This document shows positions 16,576 to 23,411 of a stretch of 64,000 bases of DNA, piece by piece; position 1 is the first letter of the stretch, and the number at the start of each line of letters is the position of its first letter. The position numbers and the translations under genes are program-made. Origin of the DNA: Methylorubrum thiocyanatum (GTDB lineage Bacteria > Pseudomonadota > Alphaproteobacteria > Rhizobiales > Beijerinckiaceae); assembly GCA_014138645.1 (NCBI GenBank), contig JACJIB010000008.1:124001-188000 (forward strand). The letters are read 5' to 3'. A model generated the notes under the pieces. The model did no database searches. It saw nothing but the letters and a program-made list of their open reading frames with translations, and was not told the origin of the DNA.

Positions 16576-18615
16576 TCAGCTCTGAAGCCGTTCCGCGGCC
16601 TCCCGCTCGCGCAGGTAATCCTCGGTGGTGCGCGGCTTGGCCGGCGGCACGGCATGCGGATCGAAGCCCTGGTTGAGCGCCGCCTCGACGCGGCAATCGT
16701 CGCACATCATCAGCGAGCGGATGCGCTGCTCCCCGGCCTCGCCCGAGAACATCCAGTGCCGCTCCCGCAGCTTGCCGATCACCCGCTCGATGGTCGCGCG
16801 GGTGCCGAAGGGCTTCGCGCAGGTAATGCAGCAGAACGGCTCCTCCTCCTTCACGACCCGGCGCGGGGCCGCCCAGGCCTCGAAGTCGATCCGGGGCGTC
16901 AGGTCGATCACGTCCTCCGGGCAGGTCGCCGCGCACAGGCCGCACTGCACGCACAGGCTCTCCTCGAAGGCGAGCAAGGGCCGGTCGGCGCTGTCGGTCA
17001 GGGCATTGGTCGGACAGGCGCCGACACAGGAGAGGCAGAGGGTGCAGTCCTCGGTGCGGAAGTTCAGTCCGCCGAACGGCGCGCCGGCCGCCAGCGGTAC
17101 CGCGGCGACCGGAGCGGGCGCGGCCGCGTGCATCTCGCGGAAAGCGAGGCGCAGCATCTCGCGCTTGCCGCCGACCGGGACGAAGCCGGCGGGTGTCGCC
17201 GTCGTCTGCCCCGGTCTCCCGGCACGCAGGCTCGCGCCGAGGATGTCGGGGTCGTCGGTCTCGATCAGGGCGACCGTCGGCGCGTCGCTCCCGGCGCCGT
17301 AGCCGAGAGCGTCGGCGAGTGTCCGGCCGAGGGCGACGGTGCGGTGCAGGCTGTCGAGGTCGTGCTTGGGACGCGCGCGGACCAGGACCCGCACCCCGGC
17401 CGCGCCGTAAGCGAACAGGGCGGCCAGAACCTCGGGGCCGAGCTGCGTCACCTCGTTGACCCGCACCGGCAGGACATGGGCCGGCAGGCCCTCGCCGTAG
17501 CGGCCGAGGGCGTCGATGAGCGGCTCGCCGTAGTCGCCGTCGTGGAACAGCACCACCGCATCCGCGCCGCCCGCCGCCCGGTAGGCGCGCATCAGGCTGC
17601 GCAGGCGCCGCATCAGCGCGTCGGCCGGCGGCAGGGCGTAGTTGGCCGCCCCCGTCGGGCAGACGGCGGCGCAACTTCCGCAGCCGGCGCAGATATAGGG
17701 GTCGATCGCCACCGAATCCCCGGCGGAGGCGATGGCGCCGGTCGGGCAGACGTCGAGGCAGCGGGTGCAGCCGGTGATGCGCGAACGCGAATGGGCGCAG
17801 AGATCGCCGCGGAAATCGATGAAGCGCGTCTTGTCGAACTCGCCGACGAGGTGGGACGCCGCCATCACAGCCCGCTCGACCGCCGCCGGGTCGCGCGGGT
17901 CGGCGCGCAGGTAACCGCTGCGCAATTCGTGCGCGGGGAAGAGCGGTGTGCCGCCGGTGAGATCGAGGATCAGGTCGCAGGTCGAGACGGCACCGTCGCG
18001 ACCCGGCCCGAACACGAGGCGGGTGCGCGAGGACGGCGCCGGCAGGGCATAATCGTCGATGCGCAGCTCGAACGCGCCGAGATGGCCGGTCGCGCCGCGC
18101 ACGGTGCCCTGAAGCACCGGGAACTCGTTGCGATGGAGCGGCGCCGCCTCGCCCGGCCGGCTGAGCAGCACGGTGACGTCGAGATGCTCGGCCAGCCGCC
18201 GCCCGGCCTCGATCGCCGCCTCGTCGCGCCCGTAGATCAGGGCAACGCCCCGGCTCTCCAAGGGCACCGTGCCGGCGACGGGCAGCGGCTCGGCCGCCGC
18301 GGCCAGCAGCGCCGCCATCTTCGGCCCGGCCTGCGCCGCCTCCGACGACCAGCCGGCGGTCTCGCGGATCTTGGCGAAGGCGACGCGCTCCTCCGCCCCC
18401 AACTCGTCGGCGATCTCCTCGAAGAGCGGCGCCTGAAGCGTGCAGGACACGGTGACCGGAAGGCCCGTGGCCAGAGCCTCACGGTAGCGGTCGAGTTCCT
18501 GTCCGCAGAGCTGATCGGCGGTGCGCACGCGGGTGCCGCAGCCCTTTTCCAGGGCTGCGACATCGAGCGGCATCGTCTTCTCGCAGGAACAGGCGAACAC
18601 GAGACGATCGGACAC
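16576..18615 (-). CDS. Polyferredoxin (multi-[4Fe-4S] protein) of the formate dehydrogenase cluster
   Basis: 679 residues, cytosolic as far as seen. Four canonical ferredoxin motifs occur as two pairs: ITGCTRCLDVCPTGA with ICAGCGSCAAVCPTGA near residues 280-330, and CTLCLSCVGACPTNA with CVQCGLCAATCPEDV near 530-590. Extra cysteine groups lie at the N-terminus (FACSCEKTMP, then EKGCG and QLCGQEL) and at the C-terminus (FCCITCAKPFG and MMCDDCR). The middle contains VVLFHDGDYGEPLIDALG, a part whose fold I do not recognise. Divergent from the accessory operon starting at 18740, it probably passes electrons or helps load clusters for the FDH3-type enzyme; that role is inferred from position. Confidence 0.85.
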   Translation of the reverse strand: MSDRLVFACSCEKTMPLDVAALEKGCGTRVRTADQLCGQELDRYREALATGLPVTVSCTLQAPLFEEIADELGAEERVAFAKIRETAGWSSEAAQAGPKMAALLAAAAEPLPVAGTVPLESRGVALIYGRDEAAIEAGRRLAEHLDVTVLLSRPGEAAPLHRNEFPVLQGTVRGATGHLGAFELRIDDYALPAPSSRTRLVFGPGRDGAVSTCDLILDLTGGTPLFPAHELRSGYLRADPRDPAAVERAVMAASHLVGEFDKTRFIDFRGDLCAHSRSRITGCTRCLDVCPTGAIASAGDSVAIDPYICAGCGSCAAVCPTGAANYALPPADALMRRLRSLMRAYRAAGGADAVVLFHDGDYGEPLIDALGRYGEGLPAHVLPVRVNEVTQLGPEVLAALFAYGAAGVRVLVRARPKHDLDSLHRTVALGRTLADALGYGAGSDAPTVALIETDDPDILGASLRAGRPGQTTATPAGFVPVGGKREMLRLAFREMHAAAPAPVAAVPLAAGAPFGGLNFRTEDCTLCLSCVGACPTNALTDSADRPLLAFEESLCVQCGLCAATCPEDVIDLTPRIDFEAWAAPRRVVKEEEPFCCITCAKPFGTRATIERVIGKLRERHWMFSGEAGEQRIRSLMMCDDCRVEAALNQGFDPHAVPPAKPRTTEDYLREREAAERLQS

Positions 18616-18673
18616 GATTGAACCTGAGACGATTGGGAGCGCGAGGGCTCTTCGCGCGGAAGCCTGCCTTCCC

Positions 18674-18693
18674 TATACTCGTATCATTCTAAA
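18674..18693. promoter_or_regulatory. AT-rich divergent promoter element, similar to the irr promoter
   Basis: In the 124-base gap between the polyferredoxin gene and the accessory operon. The element CTATACTC (18673-18680) followed closely by ATTCTAAA (18686-18693) stands out in GC-rich DNA. The same two words, closer together, occur on the sense strand in front of irr (62889-62908). TATACT could be a -10 for the rightward genes. The ATTCTAAA half resembles iron-control (Irr) motifs of Rhizobiales; no full dyad is present. Confidence 0.35.
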
Positions 18694-18739
18694 ACGACGA
18701 ACGGACATGCGGGCGCAGGCGCCCTGCCCGAGACCGCTC

Positions 18740-19504
18740 ATGACCACCCATCTCGACGCTGCGACACCGGGCTTGCGCCCTGCACCCCTCGTCTTGCCAC
18801 CCGCCTTCACCGGGCTCGTCGCGGCGGGCTCGCCCGGCGCGGCCGGACAGGCGTGCCGGCTGGCGGAGAGCGGCGAGGCGGAGGCCGGGACTCTCCTGAT
18901 GGAGGAGCGGGACGACCTCATCGCGCTGTCCGTCGTGCTGGCTCCGACCGAGCCGCTGGCCACCGCGCGCCGGGCCTTCTTCGTCGGTATGCAGGCGCTC
19001 GCCGACGCGGTCGGCACCTTCGGCCCTCCGGAAATTCCGGTGACCTTCCTGTGGCCCGATACGCTGATCTTCAACGGCGCCCGCCTCGGCGGCGGTGCCC
19101 TGCACTGGCCGCAGGGCTGCGATGAGGCCGAGATCCCGGACTGGCTCGTGTTCTCGGCGATGCTGATCGCGTCGAAGCGGGCAGCGGGCGATCCCGGCCT
19201 GACGCCGGACTCGACGTCGCTCGAAGAGGAAGGCTTTCCGGATGGCCTGCGCGAGCCGCTGGTCGAGAGCTTCGCCCGCCACCTCACCAAGGCCTTCGAG
19301 ATCTGGAGCGAGGACGGCGCCGCCCGCTCGATGAGCCGCTATCTCGCCCGCCTCGCCCTGCCGCCGGGTGCCCGCGCGAGCATCGAGACCGGGGGCGATG
19401 CCCGGCTGGTCCATGCCGACGGCCGCAGCGAGCTCCTGCCGCTGCTCCCGGCGCTGCTCAGCCCGTCCTGGCGCGAGCCGGCCACCGACACGGTGCGCCT
19501 GTGA
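18740..19504 (+). CDS. Biotin/lipoate protein ligase-like protein lacking usual catalytic lysines
   Basis: 254 residues. The segment VTFLWPDTLIFNGARLGGG aligns by eye with the K-W-P-N-D...R-K-L-A-G core of BirA-type ligases, so the protein belongs to the biotin/lipoate A/B ligase superfamily. However the Lys before W-P is Leu, the following Asn is Asp, the Lys before L-G-G is Arg, and no G-R-G-R-x-G motif is seen upstream. It is therefore probably not a normal ligase. It heads a chain of overlapping genes (GTGA overlap with the next). Conserved association of this family with formate dehydrogenase genes, as I recall it, suggests a maturation or chaperone role. An alternative ATG lies at 18707. 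Confidence 0.75.
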   Translation: MTTHLDAATPGLRPAPLVLPPAFTGLVAAGSPGAAGQACRLAESGEAEAGTLLMEERDDLIALSVVLAPTEPLATARRAFFVGMQALADAVGTFGPPEIPVTFLWPDTLIFNGARLGGGALHWPQGCDEAEIPDWLVFSAMLIASKRAAGDPGLTPDSTSLEEEGFPDGLREPLVESFARHLTKAFEIWSEDGAARSMSRYLARLALPPGARASIETGGDARLVHADGRSELLPLLPALLSPSWREPATDTVRL

Positions 19505-20073
19505 CGCCGACTTTCGGAAAGCTGCCGCGCACCCTGCGGCTCGACCCGTCCGACACCTTCGTCTTCGCTCGGGCGGCCGAGCCCGGCGAGTGGGCCGTGA
19601 CGGGCTCGTTCCTGTTCTTTGATGCCGACCTCTCCGCCCTGGCGGGTAAGGATCGGGCAGCGTTCCGGTCCGGCTTCGTCGGCGTGGATTCGCTCGGATT
19701 CTCGACCCTCGTCGTCGTCAGCGAGGCGAGCGAGGAGGAACACGCGGCGGCGGTGGAAGCCCTTGCGCGCCACATCCACGAACGCTTCGGCGCGCCGGAT
19801 CGCGAGGCCGCCCGCGCCGCGGCGCGCGAAGAGATCGAGGTCGCCGCCTCGCTCTGCAACCTGCCCGTCGGCAGCGTGGTGGCGATGCATCGGAGCGAGC
19901 GGGACGGCGCGATCGCCGAGGAGTTCCGCACGCTTCACCAGCGCCCACCCGGCGCCGACCCGCTGCACGGGCGCGCCTTCCAGTTCGTCGAGACCGACGA
20001 GGACGAGGTGGAGGAGCAGGCCGACCTCGTGGGACTCTTGAGGGATGCCCCTTCCCGGGCCGGACGAGCATGA
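19501..20073 (+). CDS. Uncharacterised formate dehydrogenase-cluster protein (probably DUF6505)
   Basis: 190 residues from a GTG at 19501 overlapping the previous stop. Beta-rich N-terminus: LRLDPSDTFVFARAAEPGEW then VTGSFLFFDADLSALAGKD. VGVDSLGFSTLVVVSEAS leads into a long helix (EHAAAVEALARHIHERFGAP then AREEIEVAASLCNLPVGSVV). The tail is acidic (ETDEDEVEEQADLVG). I associate this layout with DUF6505, a family named only from genomes. No catalytic motif or cofactor site is visible; it is soluble and lacks a signal peptide. Overlaps on both sides place it in one translationally coupled operon with the ligase-like gene and the 336-residue protein. Confidence 0.7.
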   Translation: MTPTFGKLPRTLRLDPSDTFVFARAAEPGEWAVTGSFLFFDADLSALAGKDRAAFRSGFVGVDSLGFSTLVVVSEASEEEHAAAVEALARHIHERFGAPDREAARAAAREEIEVAASLCNLPVGSVVAMHRSERDGAIAEEFRTLHQRPPGADPLHGRAFQFVETDEDEVEEQADLVGLLRDAPSRAGRA

Positions 20074-21080
20074 CCGAGTTCTGGGTATCGAGCGGCCACC
20101 ATCTGACGCAGCGCACCGAGGGCGGGGGCCTCGCGGTCACCGACGAGCTGATCCTGGCCTACCTCGCGCGCCCCGAACTGGTGCCGCCGGAGGACGCCTG
20201 CGAGGCCGAGCGCGCGCTGCATGCCAGCCTGCTCGCCGACCCGCGCCGGCCGGTGACGCGCGGAGACATCCACGGAATCGCGGATGCGGATGCGCGGGAG
20301 AACTGGGAGGTGATGCTCGCCTTCCGCGATCGGCTGCTCGCGGCGCGCTCGGTCGAGGCGGCCTATCTCGCCCTCGTGCGCGGCGGGTTGCAGGGCGTGC
20401 CGGGGCTGTTCCTGACCCAGCTCGTCCACCTGATCCTGCGCAACGCGCTGGACGGCTGCGACGACCCCTTCGTGCTGCGCGCCGCCGAGCTGTTCTTCCG
20501 CCCACAGCGGGTCAGCCTGCACGAGGGCGCGGTGTTGCTCGCCGATGCCGAGGTGATCGAGGCGCGCGAGGGCGGCGCCCCGCTCTCACCCCTGGTCTCG
20601 ATGCTGGGCAAGGAGGCGGCGAGCGAACTCGACGTGCTGAACGAGGAGAACGCCTGGAGCTACTGGAGCCGCTCGGACGCCTTCACCATGGCGCTCAATC
20701 TCGGCTCCAGCGGCCGGAGCAGGGACGGGTTGGCGCGGGCGATCGAGGCCTTCCTGCGCCACCTCCTCAACGCGGAGGTGACGGTGGCTCCCCTCGACCG
20801 CCTCGAGGATCCCGACTGGCGCTGGTTCGTCGGGCTCGATGCGGAGGGCACGCGGATCGGCAACGCGCTCTGGCGCGGCGAGCCGCTCGATGACGCTGCC
20901 CGCGAACGGGTCATCGCCGTGTTCAGCCTCACCTTCGCCGATCCGGCCTGCGTCGATGCGCGGGTCGGCGATCGGCCGGTCTACCTCCTGCTCGCCATGA
21001 CACCCGACAAGACCGTGCAGCTCAAACCCCAAAACCTCGTCGTCGGATTGCCGCTGGCCTCCGACCGGGCCGCCGCGTGA
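20070..21080 (+). CDS. Uncharacterised formate dehydrogenase-cluster protein (probably DUF6352)
   Basis: 336 residues, starting at an ATG that overlaps the previous stop (ATGA). It opens with TEFWVSSGHHLTQRTEGGGL, which I associate with DUF6352 proteins of alphaproteobacterial FDH clusters. The middle is mostly helical (LILRNALDGCDDPFVLRAAE, then LFFRPQRVSLHEGAVLLADA). A Trp-rich block (ENAWSYWSRSDAFTMALNLG) lies near residue 200. The C-terminal half contains WRWFVGLDAEGTRIGNALW. No membrane segment, Cys motif or known catalytic pattern is seen. Position suggests a soluble factor for assembling FDH. Confidence 0.72.
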   Translation: MTEFWVSSGHHLTQRTEGGGLAVTDELILAYLARPELVPPEDACEAERALHASLLADPRRPVTRGDIHGIADADARENWEVMLAFRDRLLAARSVEAAYLALVRGGLQGVPGLFLTQLVHLILRNALDGCDDPFVLRAAELFFRPQRVSLHEGAVLLADAEVIEAREGGAPLSPLVSMLGKEAASELDVLNEENAWSYWSRSDAFTMALNLGSSGRSRDGLARAIEAFLRHLLNAEVTVAPLDRLEDPDWRWFVGLDAEGTRIGNALWRGEPLDDAARERVIAVFSLTFADPACVDARVGDRPVYLLLAMTPDKTVQLKPQNLVVGLPLASDRAAA

Positions 21081-21088
21081 GAGTCGCC

Positions 21089-21631
21089 ATGACACCGGAC
21101 ACCACGCAGCCGACGCTACCGCAGGGATCGCCGGAAGACCGTTTCGAGGTCGGCATCATCGTGGCCCGGCGGAAGCTCAAGGGGCCTTGGGCGAGCCATG
21201 CCTGGCTGCCGGTCGCGGCCTTGCCGGCGGCTCCCCAGACCGCGCCGTGGACCCAGCTCTCCGAGACCGAGGACGAGGCGACCTTCTACGCGGGCGCCCA
21301 CGAGGTGAGCCTGCACATCGCCGAGACGGCGCATTACCGGGACAACCTCGTCTCGGGCCGGCCCTCGCTCTGGGTGACGCTGCACGCCACGGGGGACGAG
21401 ACCTATGCGGTCGCGAGCGTGACCGCCGATCCCTACGAAGGCGAGTCGATGGCCGAGGGGATCGGCGAGATCGTTGAGGCGGTGCCGATGCCCCCCGAGG
21501 TGCAGGCCAAGCTGCTCGCCTTCTTCGAGGCGTTCCACATCGAGCGCAAGTTCGAGAAGCGCAAGCGCGACCGCGCCGATCCTGAGGCCCTGGCCCGCCG
21601 CGCGCCGGGAATGCAGGGGAAGCCGGAATGA
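21089..21631 (+). CDS. DUF3305 domain protein
   Basis: 180 residues from the ATG at 21089; a GTG at 21077 overlapping the previous stop (GTGA) is an equally possible start. The signature is FEVGIIVARRKLKGPWASHA followed by WLPVAALP, the family's R-R-x-L-x-x-P-W-x-x-H-x-W-x-P-V opening. TFYAGAHEVSLHIAETAHYR and RPSLWVTLHATGDE follow, then the basic tail FEKRKRDRADPEAL. DUF3305 genes are typically found beside DUF3306 and formate dehydrogenase genes. The function is unknown. The last four bases overlap the DUF3306 gene. Confidence 0.82.
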   Translation: MTPDTTQPTLPQGSPEDRFEVGIIVARRKLKGPWASHAWLPVAALPAAPQTAPWTQLSETEDEATFYAGAHEVSLHIAETAHYRDNLVSGRPSLWVTLHATGDETYAVASVTADPYEGESMAEGIGEIVEAVPMPPEVQAKLLAFFEAFHIERKFEKRKRDRADPEALARRAPGMQGKPE

Positions 21632-22359
21632 GCGACGGCTTCCTCTCCCGTTGGGCCCGCCGCAAGCAGGCCGTCCGAACCGCCGAGCGGACCGAGACGC
21701 CCGCCGCTCCGGAGACGGCCGCGGCGGACGCCGCCCTCGAGCCCACGGGATCCTCGGACGCGGTCACGCTCGGCCCGCAGCCTGTCGCTGCGATGGAGGG
21801 CCGAGCCGAGGCGCCGCCAGACGATCTGCTGGCGAAGCTGCCCTCCCTCGACAGCCTGACGCCGGATACCGACCTTTCGGCCTTCCTGCAGAGCGGCGTA
21901 CCGACGGCTTTGCGCAATGCGGCCCTGCGCCGGATGTGGTCGCTCGACCCGGCGATCCGCGACTTCGTCAGCGAGGCACGGGAATACGCCTACGATTGGA
22001 ACGCGCCGGGCGGCGTGCCGGGCATGGGCCCGCTCCTGCCGACCGATGACGTGAAGGCGATGCTCAAGCGCGTGGTCGGCGGCGTCCCGCCCAGGGAAGA
22101 GGACGCACCAGCGCCTGAACCTTCGGATCTGTCGGCGCCGACGCCGGGAGAATCGGCCGAAGCGGACATCGTCATGCGTCCGGAGCCCGAGCCCCTGCCA
22201 GAGTCCCTCCCCGCGCCCGACCTCGCGCCCAACCTCGCACCGGTGACGGCGGAACGTCCGCACGCGCCGGTGGTGGTTGCCGAAGCGGAGACCGCGGAGG
22301 TCGCACCCCCCCTCCCCCGGCCGCGCCTGCGGCGCCATGGAGGGGCGAAGCCTTCGTAA
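21628..22359 (+). CDS. DUF3306 domain protein
   Basis: 243 residues. It opens with the family's SDGFLSRWARRKQAVR. The core is LLAKLPSLDSLTPDTDLSAF followed by LQSGVPTALRNAALRRMW and SLDPAIRDFVSEAREYAYDW. This is the DUF3306 pattern: short D-S-L-T segment, then a helical R-x-A-L-R-R-L/M-W block. The C-terminal third is Pro/Glu/Ala-rich and looks disordered. It overlaps DUF3305 by four bases and ends the accessory operon. The torD gene follows behind its own promoter. Confidence 0.82.
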   Translation: MSDGFLSRWARRKQAVRTAERTETPAAPETAAADAALEPTGSSDAVTLGPQPVAAMEGRAEAPPDDLLAKLPSLDSLTPDTDLSAFLQSGVPTALRNAALRRMWSLDPAIRDFVSEAREYAYDWNAPGGVPGMGPLLPTDDVKAMLKRVVGGVPPREEDAPAPEPSDLSAPTPGESAEADIVMRPEPEPLPESLPAPDLAPNLAPVTAERPHAPVVVAEAETAEVAPPLPRPRLRRHGGAKPS

Positions 22360-22375
22360 TTCACGCGCATTTCGA

Positions 22376-22404
22376 TTGCGGCCGTCCGAAACGCTTTTTA
22401 TTAT
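22376..22404 (+). promoter_or_regulatory. Sigma-70-type promoter for torD-fdh3
   Basis: TTGCGG at 22376-22381, a 17-base spacer and TATTAT at 22399-22404. It sits between DUF3306 and the TorD-like gene, 43 bases before that start. The start of transcription would be near 22411. This allows the enzyme genes to be expressed apart from the accessory operon. Confidence 0.5.
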
Positions 22405-22446
22405 CGGTCCAAACAAGCGGTCCTGCAGGCGGGCCCGAGGGAAACG

Positions 22447-23082
22447 ATGGGTTCGGTTGCGTCGGTGATGGCACTTCCGGGAGACGAGGTGTCCGGGCTC
22501 GTCGGTGTGCCGGACGAGATCGATGTCCTGCGCGCGCAGCAATACGATCTGCTGGCCGCCCTGCTCGGGCGGGCGCCGGATGCCGCCCTGCTCACGGCGC
22601 TCGCCGCCCTGGAGGGCGGCGACGGCGTGCTCGGCGGCCAGGCGGCAGCCCTGCGCCGGGCGGCGGCCGAGACGAACGTCGCGGCGGTCGAGCGCGAGTA
22701 CTTCGCGCTGTTCATCGGCGTCGGCCGCGGCGAGCTTCTGCCTTACGCCTCCTACTACCTCACCGGTTTCCTCAACGAGCGTCCGCTGGCGCGCGTGCGC
22801 GAGGACTTTTCCGCGCTCGGCATCGAGCGGGACGAGTCGATGTGTGAGCCGGAGGATCATCTCGCGATCCTCCTGGAAGTCATGGCGGGTCTGGCGGCGG
22901 GTCGGTTCGACGCGGAGCCCGGCCTGCAGGCCCGCTTCTTCGCCCGCCACATCGAACCCTGGGCCGGCCGATTCTTCGCCGACCTGGAGACCGCGCAGGC
23001 GGGCCGTTTCTACCGCGCGGTCGGAGGACTCGGCCGCGCCTTCATCGAGATCGAGGCGGAAGCCTTCGCCATGGAAGGCTGA
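22447..23082 (+). CDS. TorD-family chaperone for formate dehydrogenase
   Basis: 211 residues, all helical. The family pattern is visible: LRAQQYDLLAALLGRAP, VEREYFALFIGVGRGELLP, YASYYLTGFLNERPLARVRE and the signature C-EPEDH-L in SMCEPEDHLAILLEVMAGL. TorD/DmsD proteins bind the Tat signal of molybdo- or tungsto-enzymes and hold the apoenzyme until cofactor insertion. The gene stands directly before a Tat-signal protein and FDH alpha, which carries its own twin-arginine sequence, so FDH alpha is the likely client. It is the first gene behind the promoter at 22376-22404. Confidence 0.88.
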   Translation: MGSVASVMALPGDEVSGLVGVPDEIDVLRAQQYDLLAALLGRAPDAALLTALAALEGGDGVLGGQAAALRRAAAETNVAAVEREYFALFIGVGRGELLPYASYYLTGFLNERPLARVREDFSALGIERDESMCEPEDHLAILLEVMAGLAAGRFDAEPGLQARFFARHIEPWAGRFFADLETAQAGRFYRAVGGLGRAFIEIEAEAFAMEG

Positions 23083-23158
23083 AGGGCATGCGCATCGTGA
23101 CAAACGGGATCGAGGCGCGTTGCCGGAGAGCAGGCAGCCGCCGAAGGAGACGAGGGTG

Positions 23159-23404
23159 ATGCGACAGGATCCGAAGACGCTCGGTCGTCGCCAGTTCTTT
23201 CGGGCGCTCGGCGGCAGCACGGTGGCCGCCGCGGCGGCCGTGGCCTCGCCGATGGGCGCGACCGAAGCTCAGGCGTACGACCCCGGCAACGACGAGACCC
23301 GCAGCCGCTACCGCGAGAGCGACCACGTGAAGGCGTTCTACCGCACCAACGGCTACGAGACCCTCAAGAAGAACACCGATCCGGCGTCGACCGGTCCGAA
23401 GTGA
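23159..23404 (+). CDS. Small Tat-signal protein of the formate dehydrogenase region
   Basis: 81 residues. The N-terminus holds a twin-arginine signal, LGRRQFFRALGGSTVAAAAA, ending near AQAY. The mature part is only about 45 residues: NDETRSRYRESDHVKAFYRT and then NGYETLKKNT. This fits the short formate dehydrogenase region Tat-target family (TIGR02811-like), which always precedes FDH alpha. The start ATG at 23159 has GACGAGGGT upstream. It lies 7 bases before fdh3A. It may be an accessory subunit or carry FDH components across the membrane; its role is unproven. The gene is easily missed because of its size. Confidence 0.85.
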   Translation: MRQDPKTLGRRQFFRALGGSTVAAAAAVASPMGATEAQAYDPGNDETRSRYRESDHVKAFYRTNGYETLKKNTDPASTGPK

Positions 23405-23411
23405 GGCTGCC

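Noticed and set aside
16654..18621. 655-residue plus-strand frame opposite the polyferredoxin
   Set aside because: The opposite strand has multiple conserved Cys motifs; this frame has none and is low complexity.
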